NCBI RefSeq assembly: GCF_024346395.1
Contig: NZ_JAGQCW010000001.1
Coordinates: forward strand, 744,001 to 808,000
Length of the DNA stretch: 64,000 bases
Direction: 5' to 3'
From: Cyanobium sp. AMD-g
GTDB lineage: Bacteria > Cyanobacteriota > Cyanobacteriia > PCC-6307 > Cyanobiaceae
The position numbers and the translations under genes are program-made. The notes under the pieces are model-generated. The model was not told the origin of the DNA, did not search any database, and worked only from the letters and a program-made list of their open reading frames with translations. Below are positions 1-8,889 of the stretch, in pieces. Each line of letters begins with the position of its first letter. Within the stretch, counting starts at the first letter, position 1.

Positions 1-1
1 G

Positions 2-127
2 GCAGGCAGCAAGTCCTATCCCAGCGATCTCACGATCGTGGGGATCATCGACCACTGGGATCCCGATGCCGGTAAGGCCAGCCCGCCAGCGAGCGGCACC
101 CCGGCCACCCAGGCAGGTGCCACCTGA
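2..127 (+). CDS. csoS4A: Carboxysome pentamer CsoS4A, C-terminal part (cut by window edge)
   Basis: The last 41 codons of an open frame that enters from the left edge. The visible sequence has SYPSDLTIVGIIDHWDPD, the C-terminal strand typical of the CcmL/CsoS4 pentamers that cap the vertices of the carboxysome shell. The paralogue immediately downstream ends in a matching DLTIGGIIDFWEPDG, which supports the call. A Pro/Ala/Thr tail follows. The stop TGA shares bases with the ATG of csoS4B (TGATG), so the two are probably translationally coupled. The start lies outside the window. Confidence 0.9.
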   Translation, partial: AGSKSYPSDLTIVGIIDHWDPDAGKASPPASGTPATQAGAT

Positions 128-378
128 TGGAGATCATGCAGGTCACCGGTTCCCTGGTCTGCTCCCAGCGGGTTCCCGGCCTGGAGCACTGGAATCTGCG
201 GGTGCTGCGCAGCCCCAAGGGCAAGCTCAGCGTGGCGGTGGATCCCGTCGGTGCCGCCCCCGGCAACTGGGTGTTCACGGCCAGTGGTTCGGCCGCCCGC
301 TTCGCCTGCGGCAACCCGGAGACGCACACCGACCTGACCATCGGCGGCATCATTGATTTCTGGGAGCCGGACGGGTAA
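127..378 (+). CDS. csoS4B: Carboxysome pentamer CsoS4B
   Basis: This 83-aa protein is the usual length for a CcmL/EutN-type pentamer. It starts MEIMQVTGSLVCSQ and ends DLTIGGIIDFWEPDG, both typical of the fold. CsoS4A and CsoS4B form pentamers that close the icosahedral vertices of the alpha-carboxysome and limit leakage of CO2. The start overlaps the csoS4A stop. The order S4A-S4B followed by a BMC-domain gene is the standard arrangement in alpha-cyanobacteria. Confidence 0.95.
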   Translation: MEIMQVTGSLVCSQRVPGLEHWNLRVLRSPKGKLSVAVDPVGAAPGNWVFTASGSAARFACGNPETHTDLTIGGIIDFWEPDG

Positions 379-457
379 GCGCCGGGGGGTCCCGCCCCTG
401 GCGGCCTGCCTCCTGTCGAGCATCTCCACTCCAGTTCCTCCTCCCCGCGCCCGTCCC

Positions 458-1114
458 ATGGCCAGCCGCACCCCCCGCACCGGTCCCGACGCCACCCCCA
501 CGCCGGTCACTTCCACCCCGGCGCCGGCCGCCACACCGGCAACACCCGCGGCGGTTCCAGCGGCCGTGGCCGGCAACGCCGCAGCCCCAGCCGCGGGCAG
601 CACCCCACCGGCCCTGCCACCGGCGGCGGCGGCCAAACCGGCGGCCGCCACCAAGACACCCCGGGCGGCCCGCGCCACCGCACCGGCCCGCCAGCCGCGG
701 CGGTCTCCCGCCACCACCGCCCGCTCCAGCGCCTCCAGCCCCAGCCGCCGCGGCAGCGGCGGCGCCGGCACCCCCCCCACGACCCCCACTCCCCGTACCT
801 CCCCCATGTCCCCCACCATCCACGGCATCGCCCTCGGTCTGATCGAAACCCGTGGCCTGGTGCCGGCGATCGAAGCGGCGGACGCCATGACCAAGGCCGC
901 CGAAGTCACCCTGATCGCCCGTGAATTCGTTGGCGGCGGCTACGTCACCGTGATGGTGCGCGGCGAAACCGGTGCCGTGAACGCGGCCGTGAGGGCTGGC
1001 GCCGACGCCTGCGAGCGGGTGGGAGACGGCCTGGTGGCCGCCCACATCATTGCCCGTCCCCACAGCGAAGTGGAGCCGGCCCTGGCGGCCTCCGGCGTCG
1101 GCCGCAGGGGCTGA
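458..1114 (+). CDS. csoS1E: BMC-domain carboxysome shell protein CsoS1E with long low-complexity N-terminus
   Basis: The C-terminal ~102 residues (from 806) form one bacterial-microcompartment domain: HGIALGLIETRGL, AADAMTKAAEV, then GAVNAAVRAGADA and VAAHIIARPH. Ahead of it are about 116 residues very rich in Ala, Pro, Thr, Arg and Ser, with no predictable fold. A single BMC domain with such an extension, placed after csoS4B, matches CsoS1E of Synechococcus/Cyanobium. It probably forms hexamers that are a minor shell component; the role of the extension is unknown. ATG 458 was chosen because the open frame upstream runs into csoS4B. ATG 806 would give the bare domain. Confidence 0.85.
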   Translation: MASRTPRTGPDATPTPVTSTPAPAATPATPAAVPAAVAGNAAAPAAGSTPPALPPAAAAKPAAATKTPRAARATAPARQPRRSPATTARSSASSPSRRGSGGAGTPPTTPTPRTSPMSPTIHGIALGLIETRGLVPAIEAADAMTKAAEVTLIAREFVGGGYVTVMVRGETGAVNAAVRAGADACERVGDGLVAAHIIARPHSEVEPALAASGVGRRG

Positions 1115-1119
1115 TCCCC

Positions 1120-1590
1120 ATGGACGCCGCCCATCCGCGCGTCCTCGGCTACCTGGGCCGCGCGTTGAGCCTGGAACTGTCCGCCGTGCAGCAGTACATG
1201 ACCCAGGCCTCCCTCGTGGAACTCTGGGGCGAGGCCGAGGCCGCCGAACGCCTCCGCCAGGAAACGGTCGAGGAACTGGGGCATGCCGAACGGCTGGTGC
1301 AGCGCATGCTCCAGCTGGGGGTGGCCCCGGCCGCGTCCCAGCTGCGGCCCGTGGGCCACGCTGCCGATCTGCTCGGTCTGCTGCGCCTCGATGCCGAACT
1401 CGAGCAGGACCTGATTCAGCACTACGCCGAAGCCACGCGCTTCTGTCTGCTGATCGGCGATCGCAACAATGAGGCCTTCTTTCGAACCCTGAGGGACGAA
1501 GAACAGCAGCATGGGGAAGCGCTGGCGGCCTGGCTGGACAGCCTCCTGGGCCATGCCCAGTCCCGGTCCATGCAACGGGCCACCTTCTGA
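1120..1590 (+). CDS. bfr: Bacterioferritin-like di-iron protein of the carboxysome operon
   Basis: A 156-aa four-helix ferritin-fold protein, the normal bacterioferritin length. The ferroxidase ligands are all present: Glu19, Glu52, His55, Glu95, Glu128 and His131, spaced as in E. coli Bfr with an offset of one. The residue equivalent to the haem-binding Met52 is Leu53, so haem binding at the dimer interface looks lost. It starts 5 bases after csoS1E, inside the carboxysome/NDH-1 operon. Bacterioferritin-like genes recur next to alpha-carboxysome operons. Storage or buffering of iron is the likely role; a direct carboxysome function is unproven. Confidence 0.85.
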   Translation: MDAAHPRVLGYLGRALSLELSAVQQYMTQASLVELWGEAEAAERLRQETVEELGHAERLVQRMLQLGVAPAASQLRPVGHAADLLGLLRLDAELEQDLIQHYAEATRFCLLIGDRNNEAFFRTLRDEEQQHGEALAAWLDSLLGHAQSRSMQRATF

Positions 1591-1601
1591 CGTCCCTCCC
1601 C

Positions 1602-3446
1602 TTGCCGGACACCCTTCCCCTGTCGATCCAGCTGAGCTGGCTGATCCCCCTCTACGGATTCAGCGGCATGGTGCTGTCGCTGCCCTGGGCAACGGGCTGG
1701 ATCAAACGCAACGGCCCCCGTCCGGCCGCCTACCTCAACCTGCTGGTCACCCTGCTGGCGGTGCTGCACGGCAGCCTCGTGTTGCGCGCCGTGCTGGCCC
1801 TCGGCCCGCAGCACCTCGACATCGCCTGGTTCTCGGCCGCCGATCTGGATCTGCGGATCGGCTTCGATCTTTCCCTCACCAACCTGGCGGCCCTGGAGCT
1901 GGTGACCTTCATGAGCCTGGTGGGCCAGGTGTTCGCCCTGGGGTACCTCGACAAGGAATGGTCCCTGGCCCGCTTCTACGCCCTGGTGGGGTTTTTCGAA
2001 GGGGCCATGGCCGGGGTGGTGCTGAGCAGCAACCTGTTCATGAGTTATTTCCTGCTGGAGATGCTCACCCTGTCCACCTACCTGCTGGTGGGCTTCTGGT
2101 ATGCCCAGCCCCTGGTGGTGACCGCCGCCCGTGATGCCTTCCTCACCAAGCGGGTGGGGGATGTGCTGCTGCTGATGGGTGTCGTCACCCTGTCGGCCTG
2201 GGCAGGATCGCTCGAGTTCAACGACCTCTACGCCTGGTCGGCCCACCAGACCCTGCCGGCCCTGGGGGCCACCCTGCTGGGCCTGGGGCTGATCGCCGGA
2301 CCAATGGGCAAGTGCGCCCAGTTTCCGATGCACCTCTGGCTGGATGAGGCCATGGAGGGGCCCAACCCGGCTTCGATCCTGCGCAACTCCGTCGTGGTCA
2401 CCTGCGGTGCCGTGGTGCTGCTGAAGGTGATGCCGCTGCTGTTGATCTCCCCAGTGGCGATCGATGTGCTGCTGGCGGTGGGCACCATCAGTGCGCTGGG
2501 GGGTGCCCTGGTGGCCATCTCCCAGGTCGACCTGAAGCGGGCCTGTTCCTACTCCACCACCTCCTATCTGGGGCTGGTGTTCGTGGCCATCGCCCTGCAG
2601 CAGCCCTTCATCGCCCTGTTGCTGCTCTTCTCCCATGCCCTGGCCAAGGCCGTGCTGTTCATGAGCGTGGGCAGCGTCATCGCCACCACCAATTGCCAGG
2701 ACCTCACCGAACTGGGCGGCCTGGGCTCCCGCATGCCCGCCACCACCAGCGGATTCCTGGTGGGGGCGGCCGGCCTCACCGGCCTGCTGCCCCTAGGCTG
2801 CTTCTGGAGCTTCGGCCTGATGGTGGAGGGGCTGAGCTCCAGGGCTCCGTTCTTTGCCGCCGTGGTGCTGCTCACCAACGGCCTGACGGCCCTCAACTTC
2901 ACCAGGGTCTACCGCCAGGTGTTCATGGGGTCCCCCCACCCCAAGACCCGCCGGACACCAGAGGTGAACTGGCTGATGGCCCTGCCGATGGTGACCGTCG
3001 CGGTGCTGGTGCTGGTGACCCCCCTTGCGATGGCGCGCATCGACCGGGTCCCCGGCATCGGTGCCTTCTCGACGGTCACGGCCCTGGCGCTGGTGGGCAG
3101 CGGCCTTGCCGGCCTGCTGGTCGGCAGCCTGGTCCCGCTGGACACCTTCTGGTCCCGCTCGGTGCTGCGGCCCCTGCGGGTCCTGCAGGACCTGCTGGCC
3201 TTCGACTTCTACACCGACCGGATCTACCGGGCCACGATCGTGGCCTGCGTGGCCGGCCTGGCCCGGATCACCAACGGCTTCGACCAGCTGGTGGTGAACG
3301 GGATGGTCAACCGCATCGCCGACGTCTCGATGGCCTCGGCTGAAAGCCTGAAGCTGGGGGTGAGTGGCCGGCTGCAGACCTACGTCTTCACCGTGGTGGC
3401 GGCGATCGTGCTGTTGGTGAGCAGTCTCGCCTGGCTGGGGAGCTGA
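1602..3446 (+). CDS. ndhF4: NDH-1 subunit NdhF4 (CO2-uptake type)
   Basis: A 614-aa polytopic membrane protein of the NuoL/NdhF antiporter-like family. It has the conserved proton-channel segments, with Lys in GPMGKCAQFPMHLWLDEAM and the helix DLKRACSYSTTSYLG. With the following ndhD4 and cupB it forms the distal module of the constitutive, low-affinity NDH-1 CO2-uptake complex in the thylakoid membrane. The NdhF4 rather than NdhF3 label rests on the partner gene cupB. The start is TTG at 1602, giving MPDTLPLSIQLSW; the next ATG is well inside the first helix. The gene lies 11 bases after bfr. Confidence 0.9.
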   Translation: MPDTLPLSIQLSWLIPLYGFSGMVLSLPWATGWIKRNGPRPAAYLNLLVTLLAVLHGSLVLRAVLALGPQHLDIAWFSAADLDLRIGFDLSLTNLAALELVTFMSLVGQVFALGYLDKEWSLARFYALVGFFEGAMAGVVLSSNLFMSYFLLEMLTLSTYLLVGFWYAQPLVVTAARDAFLTKRVGDVLLLMGVVTLSAWAGSLEFNDLYAWSAHQTLPALGATLLGLGLIAGPMGKCAQFPMHLWLDEAMEGPNPASILRNSVVVTCGAVVLLKVMPLLLISPVAIDVLLAVGTISALGGALVAISQVDLKRACSYSTTSYLGLVFVAIALQQPFIALLLLFSHALAKAVLFMSVGSVIATTNCQDLTELGGLGSRMPATTSGFLVGAAGLTGLLPLGCFWSFGLMVEGLSSRAPFFAAVVLLTNGLTALNFTRVYRQVFMGSPHPKTRRTPEVNWLMALPMVTVAVLVLVTPLAMARIDRVPGIGAFSTVTALALVGSGLAGLLVGSLVPLDTFWSRSVLRPLRVLQDLLAFDFYTDRIYRATIVACVAGLARITNGFDQLVVNGMVNRIADVSMASAESLKLGVSGRLQTYVFTVVAAIVLLVSSLAWLGS

Positions 3447-3455
3447 ACCGGAACC

Positions 3456-4988
3456 ATGCTGAGCGCCCTGCTGCTGATTCCCTTCGCGGGCGCCCTCGGC
3501 CTGCTCTGCTGGCCCGGCGAGCTGGCCACCGAACGCATCCGCCGGGCCGCCCTCGGCCTGCTGTTCCTGCAGCTGCTATGGAGCCTGCGGGTGCTGCTGG
3601 CCTTCGATGTCAGCGATCCGGGCCTGCAGTTGCAGGAGTCCTTCGCCTGGGTCGACAGCATCGGCCTTGATTACCGGCTCGGTGTCGATGGCCTGGCCAT
3701 GCCGCTGGTGCTGGTCAACGCCGCCCTCACCCTGGTGTCGGCGATCTGCACCCGCGACCTCAGCCAGCGTCCCCGCCTCTACTTCGCCCTGCTGCTCGGG
3801 ATCAGCGGCGCGGTGAACGGTGCCTTCCTGTCAGAAAACCTGCTCCTGTTTTTCCTCTTCTATGAACTGGAGCTGATTCCCCTCTGGTTGCTGATCTCGA
3901 TCTGGGGCGGCGCCAACCGGGGCTATGCCGCCACCAAGTTCCTGATCTTCACGGCCATCTCAGGCTTCCTGATCCTGGGGGCCTTCCTGGGCCTGGCCCT
4001 GGTCACCGGCCAGGCCGATTTCGGCATCCACCCGGTGACCACGGCCCAGCTGGGCATGGGCACCCAGCTGGTGCTGCTGGGGGCGCTGTTGATCGGCTTT
4101 GCCATCAAGATCCCGCTGGTGCCTTTCCACACCTGGCTCCCCGATGCCCACACCGAGGCCTCCACACCGGTGTCGGTGCTGCTGGCCGGTGTGCTGCTGA
4201 AACTGGGCACCTACGGCCTGCTGCGTTTCTGCCTGGGGATGTTCCCGGAGGCCTGGGCGTTGCTCGCTCCCTGGCTGGCGGGCTGGGCGGCGGTGTCGGT
4301 GCTGTACGGCTCGCTGGCGGCCATCGCCCAGCGGGACATGAAGCGGATGGTGGCCTACAGCTCCGTGGGCCACATGGGCTACATCCTGCTGGCGGCGGCC
4401 GCCGCCACCCCGGTCAGCCTGCTGGGGGCCGTCTTCCAGATGGTCAGCCACGGCCTGATCTCCGCCCTGCTGTTCCTGCTGGTGGGGGTGGTCTACCGCA
4501 AGACCCGCACCCGGGATCTGGAGGTGCTGCGGGGCCTGCTCAACCCCGAGCGGGGCCTGCCCTTCACCGGAACGCTGATGATCCTGGGGGTGATGGCCAG
4601 CGCCGGCATGCCCGGCATGGCGGGTTTCATCTCCGAATTCCTGGTGTTCCGCGGCAGCCTCGCTGCCTTCCCGCTGGCCACCCTGCTGTGCATGGTGGGC
4701 TCCGGGCTCACGGCGGTGTACTTCCTGCTGCTGGTGAACCGGGCCTTCTTCGGCCGGCTGGCGGTGACCCCACCCAGCGGTGATGCGGTGGCCGACTCCC
4801 GCCTCGAAGTGCGCCTGCCGGCGGTGGCCCTGCGCGAAACCCTGCCTGCCCTGGCCCTGGCCAGCGGTGTGGTGGGCCTGGGGGTGCTGCCCTGGGGGCT
4901 GGGCAAGCTGAGCGAACAGGCCACCACCGCCATGGCCCAGTTGCCGGCCCTGGTGGCGGCGATCCAGGGTGGAGGGCTGCTGTCATGA
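3456..4988 (+). CDS. ndhD4: NDH-1 subunit NdhD4 (CO2-uptake type)
   Basis: A 510-aa NuoM/NdhD-family membrane subunit with about 14 hydrophobic helices. Conserved signatures include ENLLLFFLFYELELIPLWLL, carrying the channel Glu, and IKIPLVPFHTWLPDAHTEA, followed by the MKRMVAYSSVGHMG helix. It pumps protons as part of the NDH-1 variant that drives CO2 hydration. It starts 9 bases after ndhF4, and its TGA overlaps the ATG of cupB (ATGA). Confidence 0.92.
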   Translation: MLSALLLIPFAGALGLLCWPGELATERIRRAALGLLFLQLLWSLRVLLAFDVSDPGLQLQESFAWVDSIGLDYRLGVDGLAMPLVLVNAALTLVSAICTRDLSQRPRLYFALLLGISGAVNGAFLSENLLLFFLFYELELIPLWLLISIWGGANRGYAATKFLIFTAISGFLILGAFLGLALVTGQADFGIHPVTTAQLGMGTQLVLLGALLIGFAIKIPLVPFHTWLPDAHTEASTPVSVLLAGVLLKLGTYGLLRFCLGMFPEAWALLAPWLAGWAAVSVLYGSLAAIAQRDMKRMVAYSSVGHMGYILLAAAAATPVSLLGAVFQMVSHGLISALLFLLVGVVYRKTRTRDLEVLRGLLNPERGLPFTGTLMILGVMASAGMPGMAGFISEFLVFRGSLAAFPLATLLCMVGSGLTAVYFLLLVNRAFFGRLAVTPPSGDAVADSRLEVRLPAVALRETLPALALASGVVGLGVLPWGLGKLSEQATTAMAQLPALVAAIQGGGLLS

Positions 4989-6145
4989 GACCGATCCCCC
5001 GTTCCCCCAAGCCGCCCCTCACCTTCAGCGGCGGGCTGCCCTCCAGCAACGACCTGGTGGAGACCCTGCTGGCCGGACGCACCCTGCTGGCCGAGTCCCC
5101 CGATCACCTGAGTCAGGTGGTGGATGTGCTTGAGAGCTACGGGGAAGTGCTGGATGCCTACAGCATCAACCTCATCTACCAGGCCGAGAAGCAGTTCCTG
5201 AATCCCTTCCCGGTGTTCCGCTTCCTCGACGGTGACCACAGCCCGGCGAAGATCTGGCGCCACCTGCTGCACGACCGGATCAATTTCGAATACGCCGAGT
5301 ACTGCCAGAAGGCGATGCTCTGGCACGGCACCGGTGGCCTCGACGCCTACCTCGACAGCGAGGCCTTTGCGGCCAGTTGCGCCGCCATCGTCGCCCACAA
5401 GACCCGCCGCGACCCCCTGCTGGCGGCCCTCAACCCCTTGTTCCCCCAGTTCCTGAGCGAACTGATCCGCTCGGCGGCCACCACCCATGCCCTGGGCCAG
5501 TTCTGGCGGGTGATGAGCGACCTGTTCCTGGATCTGGCCCGGGCCGAGCGGGATGGGCGGGTCGACTCGATCGCCGCGGTGGTCACCTTCATCAAGGAGG
5601 GCCTGGTGGCGGCAGCCGGGGCACCGATCACCTACGCGGTGGAGATCGCCGGCACCCGCTTCTGGGTGCTCCCCCCCGAGGCGGGCCTCACCTTCCTGAT
5701 GGATGTGGCCGTGCCCTATGTGGAGGCGGTGTTCCTGCGCGGCACCCCGTTCCTGGGCACCGTGTCCTTCAACGCCCAGGCCCAGCAGATTTCCCCCGAC
5801 CAGGCCCAGTTCATGTACGGCGCCCTCTACGCCGACCCGCTGCCCACCATGGGCTCGGGCATCCCGCCCAGCCTGCTGATGCAGGACATGTACCGCCACC
5901 TGCCCGAGCGTCTTCACCAGACCTACCTGACCGGCATCCGCGGCGCCGGCGACGTGCGGGTGAAGATCTGCATGACCTTCCAGAAGGCGATGTTCTGTGT
6001 CACCAACGCCGCCATCGCCGGCACCTTCCCCCATCCGCTCGACAGCGACGTCCCGGCGCAACAGGCGGCCAACCGGGCCTATGCCGCCGCCTGGGCGGCC
6101 CGCCTCTGTGTGGCCCGCACCGACTGTCTCGACGATCCGGGCTGA
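4985..6145 (+). CDS. cupB: CO2 hydration protein CupB (ChpX)
   Basis: A 386-aa soluble protein of the CupA/CupB (ChpX/ChpY) family, with SINLIYQAEKQFLNPFPVF, FRFLDGDHSP, KIWRHLLHDRINFEYAEYC and a conserved HGTGGLDAYLDS region. CupB docks on NdhF4/NdhD4 and converts CO2 to bicarbonate on the cytoplasmic side, coupled to NDH-1 electron flow. Its ATG overlaps the ndhD4 stop by four bases. No ndhF3/ndhD3/cupA is in the window. Alpha-cyanobacteria usually keep only this low-affinity system next to the carboxysome genes, as here. Confidence 0.92.
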   Translation: MRPIPRSPKPPLTFSGGLPSSNDLVETLLAGRTLLAESPDHLSQVVDVLESYGEVLDAYSINLIYQAEKQFLNPFPVFRFLDGDHSPAKIWRHLLHDRINFEYAEYCQKAMLWHGTGGLDAYLDSEAFAASCAAIVAHKTRRDPLLAALNPLFPQFLSELIRSAATTHALGQFWRVMSDLFLDLARAERDGRVDSIAAVVTFIKEGLVAAAGAPITYAVEIAGTRFWVLPPEAGLTFLMDVAVPYVEAVFLRGTPFLGTVSFNAQAQQISPDQAQFMYGALYADPLPTMGSGIPPSLLMQDMYRHLPERLHQTYLTGIRGAGDVRVKICMTFQKAMFCVTNAAIAGTFPHPLDSDVPAQQAANRAYAAAWAARLCVARTDCLDDPG

Positions 6146-6160
6146 TCTAGGGTCGGGTCC

Positions 6161-6406
6161 ATGGATCAGCCCTGGACCCGGAGGCCCCGACCCGATCGGC
6201 TCGAGCGCCGCATCGAGTTCGACGACTACGAACGCACCCGCACCTTCCTGGAGCGCCTGAACGGCCTCTCGGAGCAGGAGGGCCGCTTCCCCGACATCAG
6301 CTTCGGGCGCACCTACGTGAATCTCACCGTGCGCGCCGAAGCCGACGAGGACCCCATCGGCGAACCGGAGGAAATCTTCGCCAAGGCCATCGATGGGCTC
6401 CTCTAG
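6161..6406 (+). CDS. Alpha-carboxysome Rubisco assembly factor acRAF (PCD-like)
   Basis: An 81-aa protein of the pterin-4a-carbinolamine dehydratase fold: [18 protein letters not shown], then [14 protein letters not shown]. The catalytic His-His-Pro of true dehydratases is Arg-Phe-Pro here (GRFPDISF), so dehydratase activity is unlikely. PCD-like proteins beside alpha-carboxysome genes are known as acRAF, a chaperone for form IA Rubisco assembly. The gene follows cupB by 15 bases and its last 14 bases overlap cbbX, consistent with coupled production of two Rubisco-acting proteins. Confidence 0.85.
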   Translation: MDQPWTRRPRPDRLERRIEFDDYERTRTFLERLNGLSEQEGRFPDISFGRTYVNLTVRAEADEDPIGEPEEIFAKAIDGLL

Positions 6407-7361
6407 CAACGAGGCTGCCGACGCCGCTGGTGCGGCCGACGCCCAGGAATCGACGCTGGTGGACCTGCGGGCGGCCTACGACGCCGCTGGCATCAAGGAG
6501 GGTCTCGACCAGCTCGACCGGGAACTGATCGGCCTGCGTCCGGTGAAGGCCCGGATCCGGGAGATCGCCGCCCTGCTGGTGATCAACCGGGCCCGCACCC
6601 AGGTGGGGCTCGACACGGCACCCCCCAGCCTGCACATGTCGTTCACTGGCCGGCCCGGCACCGGCAAGACGACGGTGGCAGCCCGCATGTCGAAGATCCT
6701 GCACGGACTCGGCTACGTGCGCAAGGGCCACGTGGTGACGGCGACCCGCGACGATCTGGTGGGCCAGTACATCGGCCACACCGCGCCAAAAACCCGGGAG
6801 ATGCTCAAAAAAGCGATGGGCGGCGTGCTGTTCATTGACGAGGCCTACTACCTCTACCGGCCCGAGAACGAGCGGGACTACGGCGCCGAGGCGATCGAGA
6901 TCCTGCTGCAGGTGATGGAGAACAACCGCAACGACCTGGTGGTGATCTTCGCCGGCTACAAGGAGCGGATGGACATCTTCTACCAGAGCAACCCTGGCCT
7001 GTCCTCGCGGGTGGCCAACCACATCGACTTTCCCGATTACTCCGCCAGCGAACTCCTGGCGATCGCCCAGCTGATCCTGGCGGCGGAGAACTACCGGTTC
7101 AGCCCGGAGGCGGGCGCGGCCTTCGCCGAGTACATCCAACGCCGCATGCAGCTGCCCTTCTTCGCCAATGCCCGCTCGATCCGCAACGCCATCGACCGGG
7201 CCCGCATGCGCCAGGCCAACCGGCTGTTCAGCGGCATGGGCCGGGCCCTCACCAAGACCGACCTGATGACGATCGAGGCCGACGACATCATCGCCAGTCG
7301 GGTGTTCCATGGGGAAGTGGAAGGGCTGGATCCGGCCCAGCCCCTCACCGGCGCCAGCTGA
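6393..7361 (+). CDS. cbbX: AAA+ Rubisco activase CbbX
   Basis: A 322-aa AAA+ ATPase close to the family's usual length. Walker A is GRPGTGKT (residues ~86-93) and Walker B is [11 protein letters not shown]. The pore-like segment [21 protein letters not shown] and sensor [12 protein letters not shown] are as in CbbX. CbbX removes inhibitory sugar phosphates from Rubisco by pulling on its C-terminus. ATG 6393 overlaps the end of acRAF in another frame. Biochemistry on CbbX is mainly from red-type Rubisco, whereas alpha-cyanobacteria carry green-type form IA, so the exact client interaction here is inferred. Confidence 0.92.
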   Translation: MGSSSNEAADAAGAADAQESTLVDLRAAYDAAGIKEGLDQLDRELIGLRPVKARIREIAALLVINRARTQVGLDTAPPSLHMSFTGRPGTGKTTVAARMSKILHGLGYVRKGHVVTATRDDLVGQYIGHTAPKTREMLKKAMGGVLFIDEAYYLYRPENERDYGAEAIEILLQVMENNRNDLVVIFAGYKERMDIFYQSNPGLSSRVANHIDFPDYSASELLAIAQLILAAENYRFSPEAGAAFAEYIQRRMQLPFFANARSIRNAIDRARMRQANRLFSGMGRALTKTDLMTIEADDIIASRVFHGEVEGLDPAQPLTGAS

Positions 7362-7364
7362 CGT

Positions 7365-8798
7365 TCAGCGCCGCTGGCGGCAGGCGATCTGCAGCAGATC
7401 CCGCACCTGCTGCACCCGCCGGGCCAGGGCGGGATCGCTGCTGAGCTTCTTCTCCACCTGCTCCACCGCATACATCACGGTGGAATGATCCTTGCCGCCG
7501 AAGGCTTCGCCGATGCGCGGCAGCGACAGGTTGGTGTTCTGACGCATCAGGTACATCCCCACCTGGCGGGACTGGCTGACGGCCCGTTTACGGCTGGGGC
7601 TGAGCATCTCATCGATGCGCACTTCAAACACTTCGGACACCTTCTCCAACACCTGCTGGGGGGTGACCGCCACCTCATTGCCGACCGGATCGAGCATCGG
7701 CGCCAGCGATTCCACGGTCATCGGCAGGCCGGTGATCGAGGCGAAGGCCACCGCCCGGGTCAGGGCGCCTTCGAGTTCACGGATGTTGGAGGTGAAACGT
7801 CCGGCGATGTACTGGATCAGTTCCCGGGGCAGGGACACCTGCTCCGCCTCGGCCTTCTTGTGCAGGATGGCCATCCGGGTCTCCAGGTCGGGGATCTGGA
7901 TGTCGGCGATCAGGCCCATCGAGAAGCGGGAAATCAGCCGCTCCTGGAGTTTGGGAATCTGGCTGGGGGGCCGATCACTGGCGATCACGATCTGGCGGCC
8001 GGCCTCATGCAGAGCGTTGAAGGTATGGAAGAACTCCTCCTGGGTGTATTCCTTGCCCTCGATGAACTGGATGTCGTCCACCAGGATCAGGTCGGCCGCC
8101 CGGTAGCGATCGCGAAAGGCCTGCATCCCGTCCTTGCGGATCGCCTGGATCAGGTCATTGGTGAAGGTCTCGGTGGAGACATAGAACACGCGGGCGTCCG
8201 GGTCGATCTCCAGCCGGTAGTGGCCGATGGCCTGCATCAGGTGGGTCTTGCCCAGGCCCACCCCACCGCAGATGAACAGGGGGTTGAACTCCCGGCCAGG
8301 GGCCTCGGCCACTGCCAGGGAGGCGGCATGGGCCATGCGGCTGTTGGCCCCCACCACGAAGCGGTTGAACACGTAGCGGGTGTTCAGGCCCGCCCCGAGG
8401 CGCAGGGGGGCCGGCAGCGTGCGGGGGGTGCCACCCCCGGCACCACCGGCCGGGCCTGCCGCCGCGCGCATGGGAGCCTCCACCGCCGGCTGCGGCGCCG
8501 TGTCGCCGTTCTCAGCGAGGACTTCCGGCAGTTCGCCCAGGGGTTCGGCATCCGCGGCCACCTCCACTTCGACCCGCACCTGGCGTCCGGCGTGCTCGCT
8601 GGCCACCGCAGCGATCATCACCAGGTAGTTCTTGCGCAGCCAGCCGCAGGCAAAGCTGTTAGGGGCCTCAAGCCGCAGCAGGCCGTCGGCGAAATCCCGG
8701 CAACGGGCCTGCCGGATCCAGGTCTCGTAGGTCGGTTTGCTGAGCCTGCCCTGAAGATCCTGGCTCACCCTGTGCCACAGCTGATCACCCTGCTGCAC
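7365..8798 (-). CDS. dnaA: Chromosomal replication initiator DnaA
   Basis: A 477-aa protein with all four DnaA domains. The N-terminal DnaB/DnaA-interaction domain includes [11 protein letters not shown] variable Ala/Gly/Pro-rich linker covers about residues 85-135. The AAA+ domain has Walker [10 protein letters not shown] and Walker [10 protein letters not shown]. The C-terminal DNA-binding domain carries the signature [11 protein letters not shown]. It binds origin DnaA boxes and opens the duplex. It is convergent with cbbX (3-base gap) and divergent from the htrA-like gene. No cluster of DnaA boxes was seen beside it, so it gives no evidence that the origin is here. Confidence 0.97.
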   Translation of the reverse strand: MQQGDQLWHRVSQDLQGRLSKPTYETWIRQARCRDFADGLLRLEAPNSFACGWLRKNYLVMIAAVASEHAGRQVRVEVEVAADAEPLGELPEVLAENGDTAPQPAVEAPMRAAAGPAGGAGGGTPRTLPAPLRLGAGLNTRYVFNRFVVGANSRMAHAASLAVAEAPGREFNPLFICGGVGLGKTHLMQAIGHYRLEIDPDARVFYVSTETFTNDLIQAIRKDGMQAFRDRYRAADLILVDDIQFIEGKEYTQEEFFHTFNALHEAGRQIVIASDRPPSQIPKLQERLISRFSMGLIADIQIPDLETRMAILHKKAEAEQVSLPRELIQYIAGRFTSNIRELEGALTRAVAFASITGLPMTVESLAPMLDPVGNEVAVTPQQVLEKVSEVFEVRIDEMLSPSRKRAVSQSRQVGMYLMRQNTNLSLPRIGEAFGGKDHSTVMYAVEQVEKKLSSDPALARRVQQVRDLLQIACRQRR

Positions 8799-8822
8799 CA
8801 GGAGCCCACGACGCGATGGCCG

Positions 8823-8828
8823 AATATA
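8823..8828 (-). promoter_or_regulatory. Candidate -10 element of the dnaA promoter
   Basis: The 91-base gap between the divergent dnaA and htrA-like genes holds a TATATT hexamer on the dnaA strand, about 25 bases ahead of its ATG. No convincing -35 box is seen, and the gap is otherwise GC-rich, with a perfect CCGGGCCCGG palindrome upstream of the hexamer. A TTTAAT near 8853 could serve the opposite gene. This rests on sequence only. Confidence 0.3.
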
Positions 8829-8889
8829 GGCATCCCGGGCCCGGAGGTTCGTCTTTAATGAATCCTTCAGCGACGCCCGTCCGCCCCCG

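Noticed and set aside
7352-7379. Inverted repeat CGCCAGC/GCTGGCG between cbbX and dnaA as a shared terminator
   Set aside because: The arms lie in the coding ends, the loop is 14 bases and there is no T-run; similar GC repeats are expected by chance in this composition.
7365-8889. Replication origin beside dnaA
   Set aside because: No cluster of DnaA boxes or AT-rich unwinding element was seen in the 91-base gap or nearby, and dnaA is often not at the origin in cyanobacteria.
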